Positions 1-10,941 are shown, numbered from the stretch's first letter. The stretch is 64,000 nucleotides of DNA from Phytopythium helicoides (GCA_024867545.1 JANFNE010000003.1:1054001-1118000), one strand, 5' to 3'. A program made the numbers and translations. The notes: a model not told the origin generated them from the sequence alone.

Positions 1-1353
1 TGGCTCTGCTTCCTCTTAATCTCGTCTTCGGATGTGCCACTAAGAAATCGAATGACAGACTTGATAGTCGCCTTGCGGGTGGGCGACGCGTAGTCGTGCG
101 TGAAGGCATCGCGGAGTGAGCGCTCAAGCAGAGTAGCTGATGGTGTTGCATCCGGTCCATCCGGAAAGATGGTTGGTGTAGAAGTTTTAGAACCTCCAGA
201 CGGTAAGTTTTCGATCGAATAATGGTCGACCATCTCCGCGCAGTGAAGACACACACACACGACATAGTGACGGATGCGCGAGTGTTGCAGGTCGTGGACG
301 ATGGCGCATTTATCGCAGACGAAAAACCCACACAAATGACACTGCTTCCGGCGCGAGGAGCTCGAGAATCGCTTCGTGCAGCACGCACAACGAGTCTTGG
401 AAGAAGGGGGGAATAATGGAGGCGAACGCCCGAGGGTCCGTGAGGATATGGGCTTTCCGCCGTCGCTGAGGAACCAGGTCTGCTAATCGAATGGTGGCCT
501 GAAACGAGTTCTTGGAGACGACTTGTCGCCGCACTGTCCGTAAGACCTTGGTGGAACAGGCTGAAGCCATTGCTATCGCCTTTAACCAGCTCTTGCGCGT
601 CCCCTTGGACCTGGATCGTAATGCGCACCGACGACTTCGACTCTGGCACGACAGTATAGATGACGGTGATCGCTGTCAAAGCACTGACTGCCGGCGCGTG
701 GGTCTTACCCGTGAAAACGTCGTCCGGATGAAGCGAAGTCATCGTAACAGCAAACCCTTCGCTATCGCAAAGCTCGTGCTCTGCATCGAGAATACACCAC
801 TGCTCGTTCAGCGCAAGGAAATGTCGCTGGGCGTAGGTGACTAGTCTTGACGAGGAGATCCACTGGCTGGGGGTTAACGAGGACGCTGCTGGCGTTGCTG
901 TCCGCATCGCTGCCCGCGACGTCGCCGTCTGACAACAGGGACCGAGTAGACGAAACCTCCGACGAGCTTCGTTGAATGTGATGCACGACGGCGCCGTAGA
1001 CGAAGTCAGGGGCCAAACATCTCGCGCATGGCTTGCTGCGTATCCAACGGTGGTAGAGGGGACGGATGAATGCTCGCATCTCAGCGACAGAGCATGACAC
1101 AATGGCACTGCCGACCACAGTTACCATCGACCCATGGCGCGTGGTGGTCATGTCGTCTTCGATCGAGCTCTTCGGCGCCGCTCGGCGCAACAGCGGCTTC
1201 CAGTTGACGCGCTGGGCTGTCCGCGCCGACAACTCCACCAGCTTGCGGTCTGTGAGTCGCACGTGGCGCTGCTGGTGATCGAAGTCATCGAGCTCCAGAG
1301 GTTGCGATTGGCTCGACGTCACCGACCCGCCTACTCGAGCTGTGGTTCGACAT
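1..1353 (-). pseudogene. Broken START-like/FYVE/GAF gene A (3' part outside window)
   Basis: Seen: the minus strand reads an N-terminal START-like region (motif HVRLTDRKLVELSA near 1268) that continues to about 762, then a FYVE-like zinc region on to the left edge. The segment 1-360 is open and holds the zinc motif CHLCGFFVC followed by a V-C-x-C-L-H-C pair and the family's linker towards GAF. The reading frame changes near 1290, between about 840 and 570, and again near 360, so no single frame spans the gene. The likely start is the ATG at 1353. The C-terminal GAF domain would lie left of position 1. It is a paralogue of the intact genes E, G, H and I in this window, and gene B lies just upstream in the same orientation. 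Inferred: a decayed member of a lipid-binding (START-like) plus phosphoinositide-binding (FYVE-like) family, or a gene carrying uncorrected indels. Confidence 0.75.
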
Positions 1354-1915
1354 GGCTGGCTGGTGGACCCGTCCAACCAACAGAGGGACCCTGGCAAGAC
1401 GTGGCTGTCCTGAATTTCGGTCTTCGGCACCTCGTGGCGGTTGTCGACTGATGCGAGCGGCCAACGCCAAGCGCGTTTACTCTCCAGTCGACACCACGGT
1501 CGGTAACGATGCTCGGGGTTTGCCAGCAGATCCGAGAAGAGCGAGCATCGTCGCAGTCCCGACAGTGGCCGTCCTGCGCTGTAGAGACGCGGCCGCCAGC
1601 GCACAGCCGTGACCATCTCACCCCCTCATCTCCACTTGGAGTCCAAAGTCTCCGATGCTGTTGGCTGGGGACTCGAAGCCAAATCTCTCTGGAAACTCGC
1701 CCAGATTGCGAAAGAACGGGCACAGGCGGCACGACAGCGAGCGAGCCGTCAGCACAATCATCCATGACTCATGCCCGGCAGGATGCAGTGCATCTTCGGG
1801 CATTGCCTGTCTGACCAAGTGCCCCACCGAGTTCCATGCAAACCGAACAGTACAGCGCCAGGGGCGGCCCGCGTTGATCTCGGTTTATTATCTCTTCGCG
1901 ACGTGATCCCGTAAG

Positions 1916-4062
1916 TTATGGCTCGCTACCTTCAGGATAATCTGGCAGCTGCTCGAAAATCTGCTCGGTGGCTCGGGTGAGCCTTTTGAGAGCCACGTAC
2001 TGCGCCCTCGACACGCTGATCGACCGGCGGTTTAGGCAGGACAGGGTGCCAAACACCGGGCCTTCAATAACATTATGGCCGCTAGAATCCCGACGGCTTG
2101 GGGCACTCAGCGGAAAACCAAAGTAGAACCGCATTGCGTGCACGCCACGCACAGCCTCCTGGCGGTTGTACCGCACATCCGCCTCTGGATGCGGCACGAG
2201 CATAGGCAGTTTTGGCGTCATGATCGTGTGCGCGGCGAAAGAGTGCTGTCGCGGATAGCTGGAGCCGCGGTAGTTGGGATCGTTGGCTGAAATTATGTGC
2301 ATTGTGTCGCGCGTTACGGTGGCAATCATGGTGAGACGACAGTCCATGATCCTCGGCGGTGAGCTCACACAGCAGCACTAGCTTGGAAGTGCGCTGTAGC
2401 TGATCTATCGACGGGGCCATCCGTTCGAGCCACTCGATTCGGGCTTCCTCGTCTGGGGCAGCCGGAGCATGAGGAACTTTTCCGCGAGGTGACAGTTCTT
2501 CACCTCTCTCCCGATGGAGGAGAGGGTAGGTGCGGGATTGAGAACCCACGAGTACGCAAGAGCTGAGAGGCGGGTCACGGCAACTTGATGCATAGCGTTC
2601 GAGGCACTTGAGGTACTCGGCATCCGTAGAATTGGCTGTGAGGCGAGGATGTGGCGAGACGTCCGCGTTCCCACTTTCTTCTCCAGCCTGATCCAAGAGA
2701 TTTCGAATGACTAACTTGACCGCTTCTTTCCAATCCGGAGGTGTGTTCTCCTTCGTAAGCTCATCGCTCAGTATCAGCTGGAGCCTTCGCGCTGCTGAAT
2801 CGGCATTATCCTTGTTTTCCACTATCGACGCCACGTTCACAGCTCCACCTGACGGAAGATTGTCGACGCAGCAGTCGCTGACTAGCTCACCACAGTGGTT
2901 GCAAACACGTACGAGGTAGCGGCGAACCCGAGCGCGCTGGAGTTCGTGAACGGTCGAGCAGCGAAAGCACACGAAGAAGCCACACAAGTGACACTGTTTC
3001 CGTCTGTGAGACGCTGGGGAACCTCTTGGTGCAGCATGCACATCGAGTTTTTGCAGATGGAGGGACAACTGTAGCGAGTGCGCGGGGATCCACAAAAACT
3101 TGCGCGTTAAGCCTCCGTGCGGGTACAACATCAGCAAGCCGCACGGTGCCATACGCAAGCTCCTTGAGTCTTCGAATCACAGCTTTTCTCGCTCAGTCCT
3201 TGCTGCAGAAGGCCGAGGCCGTTGTTGTCGCTCTGGGATAGTTCACGTACGTTGACCTGAACCTGATAAGTAATGCGAACACTTGGAGCCGCCAAGCTAT
3301 CAGTCTGCCGACCTATCCTCCGGAACGACTGTGTATGCGGCGATCACGTTTGTAAGCGCACTGACAGGTGGATGCGTGAGTTTTGCCTGTGAACACGTCG
3401 TCTGGGTGCAGCGAGGTCATGGTCACTGCAAAGCCGTCCTTCTTTCCGCCAACATCGAGTTCGTGTTCCGCATCCATGACGCACCATTGCTCACTGAGCG
3501 CGAGGAAGTGGCGCTGCGCGAACGTGATGGTCTTGACGACGACGTCCACGGGCTCCAGAGTGACGCGAACGCTGCTCTGCTCGCCTCGGTCGCTCGAAAT
3601 CTTGTCGGCTATCGCTTGTTCTAGTGCTGTTGGGGCGGCCGATTCGGGTTGTTGCCGGCTGATGTGGTGAGCGACGGCGCCGTAGACAAACTCGGCGCCA
3701 AACATCTCGCGCATGGTCGCCGCGTACGCGATCGTGTCGGCCGGGCGGACGACCGAACGCATCTCGGCGACGGTGCACGGGACCACCGCGCTGGTGACGA
3801 CCGATACAATCGGCCCGGAGCGATAGACCGAGACGCTGTCGACTTGCGACCGGTTGGGCCAGTAGATTCTCGGCCCGCGGTTCCTCCGCAAGGGCACGAG
3901 AGATTTCCAGTCGATATTGGATGCGGTTTGAGCCGCGAGGTTGAGTAGCATGCGGTCCGTCCACCGCACTTGCCGCTCGTTCCGGCCGCGGTCGACCTCG
4001 AGGTCCTGCAGCCGCGAGGCGCCGAGCTCGGAGGCGCTGCCGCCGGACCCGTGGCTCGACAT
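1916..4062 (-). pseudogene. Broken START-like/FYVE/GAF gene B
   Basis: Seen: the start is probably the ATG at 4062, which opens a Ser/Gly-rich leader as in the intact paralogues. The START-like region runs to about 3313 (motifs QVRWTDRML, EFVYGAVAHH, EQWCVMD, HPDDVFTGKT). The FYVE-like part lies in two other frames: CACC near 3030, then KQCHLCGFFVC and RVCNHC down to about 2880. The linker continues to about 2370, and the GAF domain (PHPEADVRY, RFYFGFPLS) ends at the stop near 1916 in yet another frame. At least three frame changes are needed (near 3310-3180, 3030 and 2370). All domains are present and in the usual order, so the gene decayed recently or the assembly carries indels. It faces away from gene C across a 0.9-kb divergent spacer. 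Confidence 0.8.
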
Positions 4063-4986
4063 GCCGCCCGCTGGTGCCGGAACACTGCGCGGAGCTAATG
4101 ACTCCAAGGTGGACTCGGCAGTCAGTTGGCGCAGCGGGCTCACCCGCTGCTCTGCCTGATGTTGTAATCCCGTCGTTTTACCCTCGCGGTGCTGTGCTGC
4201 AGCTCCTCCGTGGGCTTCAAAGACCGTAGAGAGGGACCCAGCAAGCAAATCTCGAGGGAAAATCCCCGCTGACGCGACGGGCTTGTGGGAAACGTAAGCC
4301 TCGTGCGCTAGTCGCGAGCGTCTCGTTGAGCCCGCCGTGGCGTCGCGGGGGGCAACACCAGCGATTACAGCGTCACGCGACGCTGACTGGCGAGAGCTCC
4401 CAGCTCTGCATCGTCTGCGGTCCGTCTTCATGCTCGGGATCGGCGAGGAGCCCTCCACTGGGAGCTCGGGCGGGATCAATCAGGCCACCACGATCCGCAG
4501 AGGCGGAATGGTGCAACTGGGACTCCTCCTTCCACCCTGGGAGCAGTCGGAGCCGCTGCTCTGCTCTGCTTGGCGGGTGGCTGGTGCGGCAGCATGGGCC
4601 AGCAGTCATCCTCCAAGCAGCGATGTAGGTCCCCATGTCTGTCCCACTCGCTTGTGCCGAGACGCATGCGTCTTCGTGAACTCACGAGCGGCCAGTCATC
4701 GGCTGTCGAGCGGGCTCACGTGCGACTGCATCAATCAGGTGGTGGTCGCATCGCGACGCCACGCATCACTATGAGACGCCATGACGTCGAAATCAAGAGA
4801 TGAACTGATGATGGAGGCAGGGGCTGCTGGCTAGCGCCTATCCCGCGCGCTCCATACTCTGGCCAAGTAGTTCGCGTCGGCGGTCTCCTCCAGCATTGCG
4901 AGGACGAGCAGAGCCCCAGAGCTCGCCCTCGCTGCTCGCTCGCTCCACGGACGCAGCAGCGAGCGCCCACGAGCCGCCCGCTCGTC
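4063..4986. other. Divergent intergenic spacer between genes B and C
   Basis: Open frames cross this stretch, including a minus-strand extension upstream of the gene B start, but none resembles the START/FYVE/GAF family or any other protein I recognise. As the space between two divergent genes it should hold both promoters. I see no clear oomycete initiator (TCATTY...) and no repeat. Confidence 0.4.
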
Positions 4987-6953
4987 ATGGCCGACGGAGA
5001 GCGCCACGTGCTACTCTCAGACGCGGTTCTGGTCGAGACAGCGGCCAGAGCGGCCGAGGAGATCGACTGGAGCGCATGTGCTCGTCGACGGAGCAGCTCG
5101 CGCGCGTCCGCTCCGCAGCGTAAGCGATCGAGGGCAGGGTCTGTCGTCTCGAAGAGCGCGGGGGGCAAGACTTGTGTGAGCGCCACAAGCGTCGTCGCGT
5201 GCTCCGTCGCTGAGCTCATGCAGGTGCTGCGGCCGCGCTCGAACGAGCTGTACACCATGACGATGCGCGAGCTCCATGGACAGGACTTCGTGTTTGGAAG
5301 GATCGCTCACAATGTCAGGCAGACGAGTGTCCACGGCGACGATGCCGAGCACGCAGTCGCCAGCAGCAATCAGAGAGTATTTGTCAAGCCCCAGCCAAAC
5401 GTGGACGTCAAGGTCGCGATGTTCGCGAGGCGGCATGTGTTCTCTCACCACGAGCACTGGTGCTTCATCGAGGGCCTTCATTCGCTTCGAGTCGACAACG
5501 ACAACAAAGGGACGAAGAAGAGTCCAGGGGGTTCGCGGTCACCAGAACGTCTTTGAGTCCGGCTGATGTGCTCGTGGGTCGATCGGCGGAGCCTGTGAGT
5601 GTTTTCAACGACGTCAGGGTCACATATGTCGTTCTACCAGTCATCAGGGGAAACCGAAGGAATCGGCCCAAGAAGTGTGCTGCCTTTTCTTTCAAGCGGA
5701 ATTCCATGCCTCACCTGCTCGTAAGAACTCAGTATTCTCCCTCACATCGACTAACCGAGCAAAGTTGTGGCGCGACATCTCCGAGCGTGCGCTGATAGCT
5801 CGGTTGAAGGACATGGCCACCACGACACAGGTTTTCTCCCAGGTGATTCGCCGTCGGCGCCTCAGCGCGCAGGTGTTTATCAATGTCAAGGCGTTCCGCC
5901 CGCCGAACACCCGTTGTGTTTGCTGCTCTCGACAGCTAACAATCATTTTGCGCCGCCACAAGAAGCAGTGTCGCTTATGTGGCTTCTTCGTGTGTAAGCA
6001 CTGCTCTTCTCATCACCAAGGTCATCCGAGGCGTCTCGGTACGCGTGTGCAATGGCTGTTTGGCACGCGTTGACGACGCGATCTACGAAAACTTGCCAGC
6101 GGACACATTGGCTCCAGCTACGATCGTCCCTGAGGTGCTCGTGCCTTCGGGAAAACTGGAGCGTCAGCTTCAGGACGCACTTTCAGCATCAAACCCCAAG
6201 GAAAAAGAGGCCGCCAAAGCGGTGATTCGAACTGTGGTGGGACTCGAGACAGAAGGATTTTCAGTCGAGAAATGTAGCGAATCAATCCCTGACAAGAGCT
6301 ACATCGATGCTTTGCAGCGACTAAGTGATCACTCTGACATGACTTCAATAGCGTCGTACGATCTTGCAAGCCCAATCACGCGAGACTACCCACTCGAGTT
6401 TGCGGAAGACGCAGGGGTTCAAGATGCTCCACGGTGGCCAACGCCACCGGACGACGCTGAGCGCCTCGAATGGTATAACCACGTCAAACCCGACCTTGAC
6501 CGTATCACGAACCTCGCCGAGCTTGAATTCATTTGCAAGCTCGCTAGCAAGGAACTGCACTGCGCGATGACAGCAATCACCGTCGTTTCCGACGACACGC
6601 AGTATATACTCGCAACGGACATGGAAGAGTTCCAGAACGGATCGATATCAAGGACGCACACAATCTGCGCGCACACAATCCTTGAGAAGCAGCGACCGCT
6701 GCTACTCCCACACCCAGAGGCCGACGTGCGTTTTTCTAGGACCGAGGACATCCGTTCGCTGGGCATCCGCTTCTACTTCGGCTTTCCAATCACGTCCAGC
6801 GACGGCGTGGTAATTGGTACGTTCTGCAGCGTCGACTTCAAGTCTCACTCGGTGACGCAGTCGCAATATTCGTTCATCTCTCGTCTTGCGCGCTGCGCCT
6901 CCAGGATCGTGCAGCAGGAACTTGCGCATGAGACTGCGGACCCGCTCGCATAA
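4987..6953 (+). pseudogene. Broken START-like/FYVE/GAF gene C
   Basis: Seen: a plus-strand gene from the ATG at 4987 (MADGERHVLLSD) to the stop at 6953. The order is START-like region (VACSVAELMQVLRP, MTMRELHGQDFVFG), FYVE-like zinc region (CVCC near 5930, QCRLCGFFVCKHC near 5985, VRVCNGC near 6050), linker (EAAKAVIRTVVGLE), then GAF (PHPEADVRFSRTED, FYFGFPITSSDG). Three frame changes break it, near 5520-5540, 5690 and 6000-6010. None has GT...AG borders that would make it an intron, and the paralogues read through without a gap. It is closest to gene D, on the other side of the mobile element, with near-identical nucleotide patches in the GAF part. C and D were therefore probably neighbours before the element inserted. 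Confidence 0.82.
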
Positions 6954-7276
6954 GTTGAAGGCCGCGTGTCGTGACGAGTTCGTTGTTAGTTTGGAGCCTG
7001 CGGGCAGTTTGCGGTGCTTGCAAGAAGGAAAGTCATTTCGGGCCAATGGAACTCGTGCCAAGCAGGCAAAGCCGTTGTCTCCTGACAGGTTTGGCCTGGA
7101 GCAACGCATCAAACCACAAGACTCTTCCTGAGCCTCGGTTGATACGATGGCTTGCACCAAGAACACCCTGAGGCAGTGACGCTCGCATTTGCTGCAACAA
7201 GTGGCGATCGCGAGGCAATGCGTGGATGCCGTTGAGCGTGGTTTCCCGCTGCTCTCTAGAACACTGTACATAGGCG
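6954..7276. other. Spacer between gene C and the mobile element
   Basis: No gene recognised. The last bases before the element (7262-7276, starting CACTGTACATAGG) resemble, in inverted form, the bases just outside the right end (reverse complement CACTGTAATACATGG). Either the terminal repeats continue in degenerate form, or the flanks hold short target-site relics. Confidence 0.4.
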
Positions 7277-7555
7277 TACATTAACGTGGTCTCTAAGGGG
7301 GTCTAGGGGTACGCTCGATGCCATTTTATGCACAGGTTGAGCGGACGAGGTAACATAATCCATTACGTCCGTCCACTAGCGTACGCTTAGAGAAAGATCG
7401 CGCAAGTTAACGTAATCCTAATGTATCACCAGAGTGATTGTAGTTATTAAAATCACGAAGTGCGTAAGTTCCAAAAACTGATCTGAGCCAGTTCCATGTC
7501 ACCGAACTGATGTCACATCAACAATTATGATCATTGTAGGCTTTATACACTATGC

Positions 7556-7881
7556 GGGACCGAGTTCCCAAGTTCCACAAAAAAAACGCAGCACTCTCTC
7601 TCACTATCTCTCTTCTACCTCCTATATATACCCCCCCCCTCTATAATATTATATATATATAAAAGTATAGGAACTCGGAACCCGAGCACCAACAGAAGAT
7701 GTCAATGTAACCACAGCCCTTCTAGTTATCAAAATTTGGTTCCGAAAATTTGGGAACTCGGGTTCCCACAATTCATCAATTCATTGCAATTCACTACAGA
7801 ATTGAAGCACCACAGCAGCTCTAGTAAGTACGATATCATTTTGGAACCGGTTCGGAACTCGGTTTTGGAACCTCGGAACTC
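7556..7881 (+). promoter_or_regulatory. Cluster of GGAACTCGG-type motifs upstream of the CRN-type gene
   Basis: Seen: repeated partly palindromic motifs: GGGACCGAGTTCCC at 7556-7569, GGAACTCGGAACC from 7670, GGGAACTCGGGTTCCC at 7752-7767 (6-bp inverted arms), GGAACCGGTTC at 7843-7853, GGAACTCGG at 7854-7862 and GGAACCTCGGAACTC at 7867-7881. They all lie in the 490 bp before the CRN-type ATG. Between them is a C-run followed by an AT alternation (about 7631-7662). Inferred: binding sites for an element-encoded or host factor at the promoter or outer end. The right arm kept only the outermost copy. Confidence 0.5.
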
Positions 7882-8043
7882 AACAAAAAACCTTCACTGA
7901 GGTTATTTTGAAATTGTTCTCAGTCACAGAAGAAAGCAGAAGCATGGAGGAAGCGCGCCAGGTAAGCGACGATCGCGCGAGATAGCGACATGTAGAGGCA
8001 TCGAGAGCAACCAAGACTAACAACAAAGCTGTATTGTGATTAG

Positions 8044-9984
8044 ATGGCGCGGAAAGTGTGGTTTCAGCTAGTGGATGCAGCAACTCGCGGCGCGTTCGCG
8101 GATACGCAGACAACATCTGTGTCATCTGATGGTGTCAGTGATATTGATGATCTCCGAGATGCAGTGCTACGCAAATGCCCGAACTCCCTTGCGAATGTTG
8201 ATGCAGCCAACCTGCGAGTCTACGCGAACAGAGCAGCATACGACAAAGAGAATGCTCAGCCTTTGGACGAAGACTTGGCAATTGGCGCACTTGGTGCATC
8301 GAAGAAAGGTGCACTCATCGTGGTAGTGCCGGCGCGACAGATCAGTGACGCTGATATGCAAGCGGAAGTGCCAACATCTGGCTTCGGACTGCAAGCATTA
8401 CAGCAAGATGTGGTCTGGTATGGCGTGCGTGGCTCGACTGGGATGCTGCAGAGCGTTGATCTGCAAGATGAGCGAACGTTATCTCGGAGTTCGTTGACCA
8501 ATGTTGTTATCAACCGACTCATCGAGAAGCATGTGCTGCTGGTCAAAAGTCCGCCGATGACGGGTAAATCTTCTCTGGCAGCATTGGTCAGCCGAGACTT
8601 GGTGAACAGAAGCAAAGAGCAAAAGAAAAAGGTGGTTGTTGCAAGCTTTTCCTTACTCGCGATATCAGACGACGAGACTTTCCACGACGTGTTCAAGCAA
8701 GAGTGCAAGGTGGAGTGGAGTCGTGTCAAGTCGCTTCCACTAAACGGATACACGGTATACCTCGTCGTGGATGAAGCGCAGGTGCTTTACAAGACTGGCG
8801 CTACTTCCCCAAGGCGAAAGTCTGCAGAGTTTTGGCAACTGGTTAAACGTGTTCTCAACAACAAGGATACCGGTATTCGAGTGTTGATGTTTGCAGCGTA
8901 TGGCTCAGATCTTCAGTATACCCAGCTTTCGACTCCTGTCGAGATTCCTCCTGAATTGACTCTGGGCATTGAACATCTAAACTTCGGTATCGACGAAATT
9001 GAGGAGTATGTGACGAAGTGGTTTCGTGGCTTCAAGTGCCTTCAAGGTTCTGCGACGCAATTTTTTGCGCTTCTTGCACTGCTGACTGGTGGTCACGTTG
9101 GTCTCTGCGTCACTGCTATACGTACGCTGAATGGAGTGTATCGCTCACGTGTGGCGAGCGGCGGTGTGCTTCCATCCGCTCAAGAATGGATTGGTATGTT
9201 GGAACACGGGTCAATGCAAGAACACGAGGATCACCAGCTGTTTAAAGCTCTGATATCAACACGTGCAGTGAAGGTATTGGAGACACTCCAGATCGAAGAA
9301 CTTCACGGCTTGGAACGCCTTGTTTACGGAGTAAGCACCCGGTCGGACGCTGCCATTGTTGACCTATGCATTCGAAGAGGAATTTTAGTCCAAACTACAG
9401 ATCGGATCGAATTTTCGTCACCAGTCATGTGGCGATACTTCGTCAAGATGCGCGTTGGTGATATTGAGCGCGCCCTTCATGGTCCGAAGACTCTTCAGGA
9501 AATGATCGCGCGTGTTATCCGAGCTATCAATTACGACAGCATTCGGAAGACACTCGGTCGAACATTGTCAAATGACATCCCTCTGGAGCGAGCTTGGCAA
9601 ATGGAGTTTTTTAAAGCTTCATACCGATGTACACCAAGCACTTATGTGACATCTGCAGATGTCGGTGCCTTGTTTGGATCGACGGGATTTATTGATTTCA
9701 CGGTTGATTGCGGGGATGACTTTTGGGGCATCGAGCTATTGCGAGAAGGCAACAAGTTGGATGAGCATATTGGTCGATTTGCTCCTGGTGGTCCGTATTC
9801 GTTGCTTCAGCTGAGCGACTACTGTTTGGTGGACTTCCGACGCGTCTCATCGATGGGTGATACTACGAGGGCGACGATCACTGCAGACTTAAATCGCTGC
9901 GAAAAGCTCTACGTTGTGTGCTATGATCCAGAACTGGTGCATGTGTCAGTCCTGACCGCTCAATCCGTCTGGAACATTTTTTAA
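8044..9984 (+). CDS. Crinkler (CRN)-type protein: Ubl-like header, P-loop NTPase, REase-like domain
   Basis: Seen: 646 aa from the ATG at 8044. Residues about 4-97 form a header of the Crinkler ubiquitin-like type (LRDAVLRKCPNSL, LRVYAN, ALIVVVP); the classic LFLAK motif is absent. Residues about 150-400 are a P-loop NTPase with Walker A SPPMTGKSS (K175) and Walker B YLVVDEAQ (D243, E244). Residues about 535-646 match the REase-like C-terminal domain (IDFTVD, then GIELLREG with D551 and E564 as candidate metal ligands, then EHIGRF). No signal peptide is seen. Known: Ubl-NTPase-REase is the core Crinkler architecture, and its NTPase-REase part has been traced to transposons. Inferred: here the gene is cargo of, or the mobility enzyme for, the replicating element; effector activity is not shown. 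The N-terminal third is missing from the right-arm copy. Confidence 0.82.
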   Translation: MARKVWFQLVDAATRGAFADTQTTSVSSDGVSDIDDLRDAVLRKCPNSLANVDAANLRVYANRAAYDKENAQPLDEDLAIGALGASKKGALIVVVPARQISDADMQAEVPTSGFGLQALQQDVVWYGVRGSTGMLQSVDLQDERTLSRSSLTNVVINRLIEKHVLLVKSPPMTGKSSLAALVSRDLVNRSKEQKKKVVVASFSLLAISDDETFHDVFKQECKVEWSRVKSLPLNGYTVYLVVDEAQVLYKTGATSPRRKSAEFWQLVKRVLNNKDTGIRVLMFAAYGSDLQYTQLSTPVEIPPELTLGIEHLNFGIDEIEEYVTKWFRGFKCLQGSATQFFALLALLTGGHVGLCVTAIRTLNGVYRSRVASGGVLPSAQEWIGMLEHGSMQEHEDHQLFKALISTRAVKVLETLQIEELHGLERLVYGVSTRSDAAIVDLCIRRGILVQTTDRIEFSSPVMWRYFVKMRVGDIERALHGPKTLQEMIARVIRAINYDSIRKTLGRTLSNDIPLERAWQMEFFKASYRCTPSTYVTSADVGALFGSTGFIDFTVDCGDDFWGIELLREGNKLDEHIGRFAPGGPYSLLQLSDYCLVDFRRVSSMGDTTRATITADLNRCEKLYVVCYDPELVHVSVLTAQSVWNIF

Positions 9985-10339
9985 ACAGAGTTGAGTACAT
10001 ACATTATTTGATGGATGCAAACACTAGATGTACAATTCAACGAGCAAGGAAGAGGTGTGCACACTCGCGCCCACTGATATCGAGACCACCATAATCATGC
10101 ACTGGGCGCTTGCATTTGTTTACAATGCAACGAAGTGATTCAATGCAAGCTACTGCACGCAAAGATTACCGCTGAGAGAAAAAAAACGTCGATTCTCCAG
10201 TCACGAAGATTCATTGGATCGAGAATTTTCACGAGAAATGCAAGACCGCGAAATTCTGAGTGCTGTGCATTGCGATGATGTTGGAGCTAATTCGTACTTC
10301 ATCTACCTCGGCCGTTCGGCAAATGCACATCCAGCTGCG
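9985..10339. other. Convergent spacer between the CRN-type and ExoX-C-like genes
   Basis: No gene recognised. It separates the 3' ends of two convergent genes. It contains the A-run at about 10189-10196 (8 A), which has 7 T at the mirrored site near 32690-32696; this is one of the few differences between the arms. The short frames crossing it change between arms because of that indel, which argues against their being coding. Confidence 0.5.
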
Positions 10340-10654
10340 CTATTCCAGTTCCAGAAGAGCTTTTCTCAGCGCAGGGCAGTTTTCTTCCACATATTTGTTC
10401 TTCAATAGCCAATCGAAGTATCCCTTATCGCAATCGCGAATCCATTTGATCGACTTGCCTTTGTATTTTCCCCAGTTCAGTGTCGTGGTTATGTCCGAGT
10501 CTTTCAACTTTTCTTCTAGAAACTGTTTAATCTCCGGTGACTGCCCGATCAGGATCTCTTGCGGTAGTAGCCACGCACAATAATTCCGATCTGCAGCAAA
10601 GACTTCTTCGATTGTCTTTCCTTTGTATTTGCCAAAGTTTAGTTGTGTTGTCAT
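10340..10654 (-). CDS. Small protein with two ExoX C-terminal-like domains
   Basis: Seen: 104 aa from the ATG at 10654; an upstream in-frame start at 10684 would overlap the promoter. It is a tandem of the same module: LNFGKYKGKTIEEVF with CAWLL (residues about 4-40), then LNWGKYKGKSIKWI with FDWLL (about 56-90). Known: this FGKYKGK...WLL module is the exodeoxyribonuclease X C-terminal-like domain, common as a stand-alone or accessory domain in giant viruses and phages. No exonuclease catalytic domain is present, so nuclease activity should not be assumed. It is divergent from the zinc-finger gene, with 74 bp between start codons. An identical copy lies at 32222-32536. Inferred: an accessory DNA-binding factor in the element's replication. 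Confidence 0.75.
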   Translation of the reverse strand: MTTQLNFGKYKGKTIEEVFAADRNYCAWLLPQEILIGQSPEIKQFLEEKLKDSDITTTLNWGKYKGKSIKWIRDCDKGYFDWLLKNKYVEENCPALRKALLELE

Positions 10655-10728
10655 GATGAGAGGTCTCGCTATATAGGGTAACAAAAAATAATAGTGATAA
10701 TATATTACAAAATATAAGAAACACTGAG
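10655..10728. promoter_or_regulatory. Compact divergent promoter
   Basis: A 74-bp gap between two divergent start codons contains CTATATAGGG and a long A/T tract. The mirrored copy is 32148-32221. Such short AT-rich divergent promoters are typical of compact viral or mobile genomes and unlike the neighbouring host promoters. Confidence 0.5.
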
Positions 10729-10941
10729 ATGGATAGAAAGTTGAGAAATCGAGAGCTAGTTAAATCATGGCGTGAAAAAAACGCCGACAAACTTAAAGAA
10801 AGCATCCAATGTGAATGTGGCGGGCGATATTTCTATCAGAATATCTCGAATCACAGAAAAACACAGAAGCATTCGACATTTTTGAAATTCCAGCGGATGC
10901 TTGAACACGCTAGACAACAAAAAATTGAAAATTCATCGTGA
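10729..10941 (+). CDS. Small zinc-finger protein of giant-virus/virophage type
   Basis: Seen: 70 aa, basic (KLRNRELVKSWREKNADK), with a single finger of the pattern C-x-C-G-G-x-Y ... N-x3-H-x5-H (CECGGRYFYQN, NHRKTQKH). Known: this short C-x-C-G finger is common in small proteins of giant viruses, virophages and related elements, where its function is mostly unknown. It ends 39 bp before the PrimPol-helicase ATG and runs in the same direction. An identical copy is at 31935-32147. It is probably an element-encoded DNA-binding protein; identification rests on the finger pattern and context. Confidence 0.7.
   Translation: MDRKLRNRELVKSWREKNADKLKESIQCECGGRYFYQNISNHRKTQKHSTFLKFQRMLEHARQQKIENSS

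Noticed and set aside
2075..2290. Short frames opposite the broken family genes (for example 2075-2290, 3283-3624, 41330-41758)
   Set aside because: Complement shadows of the START/FYVE/GAF reading frames.
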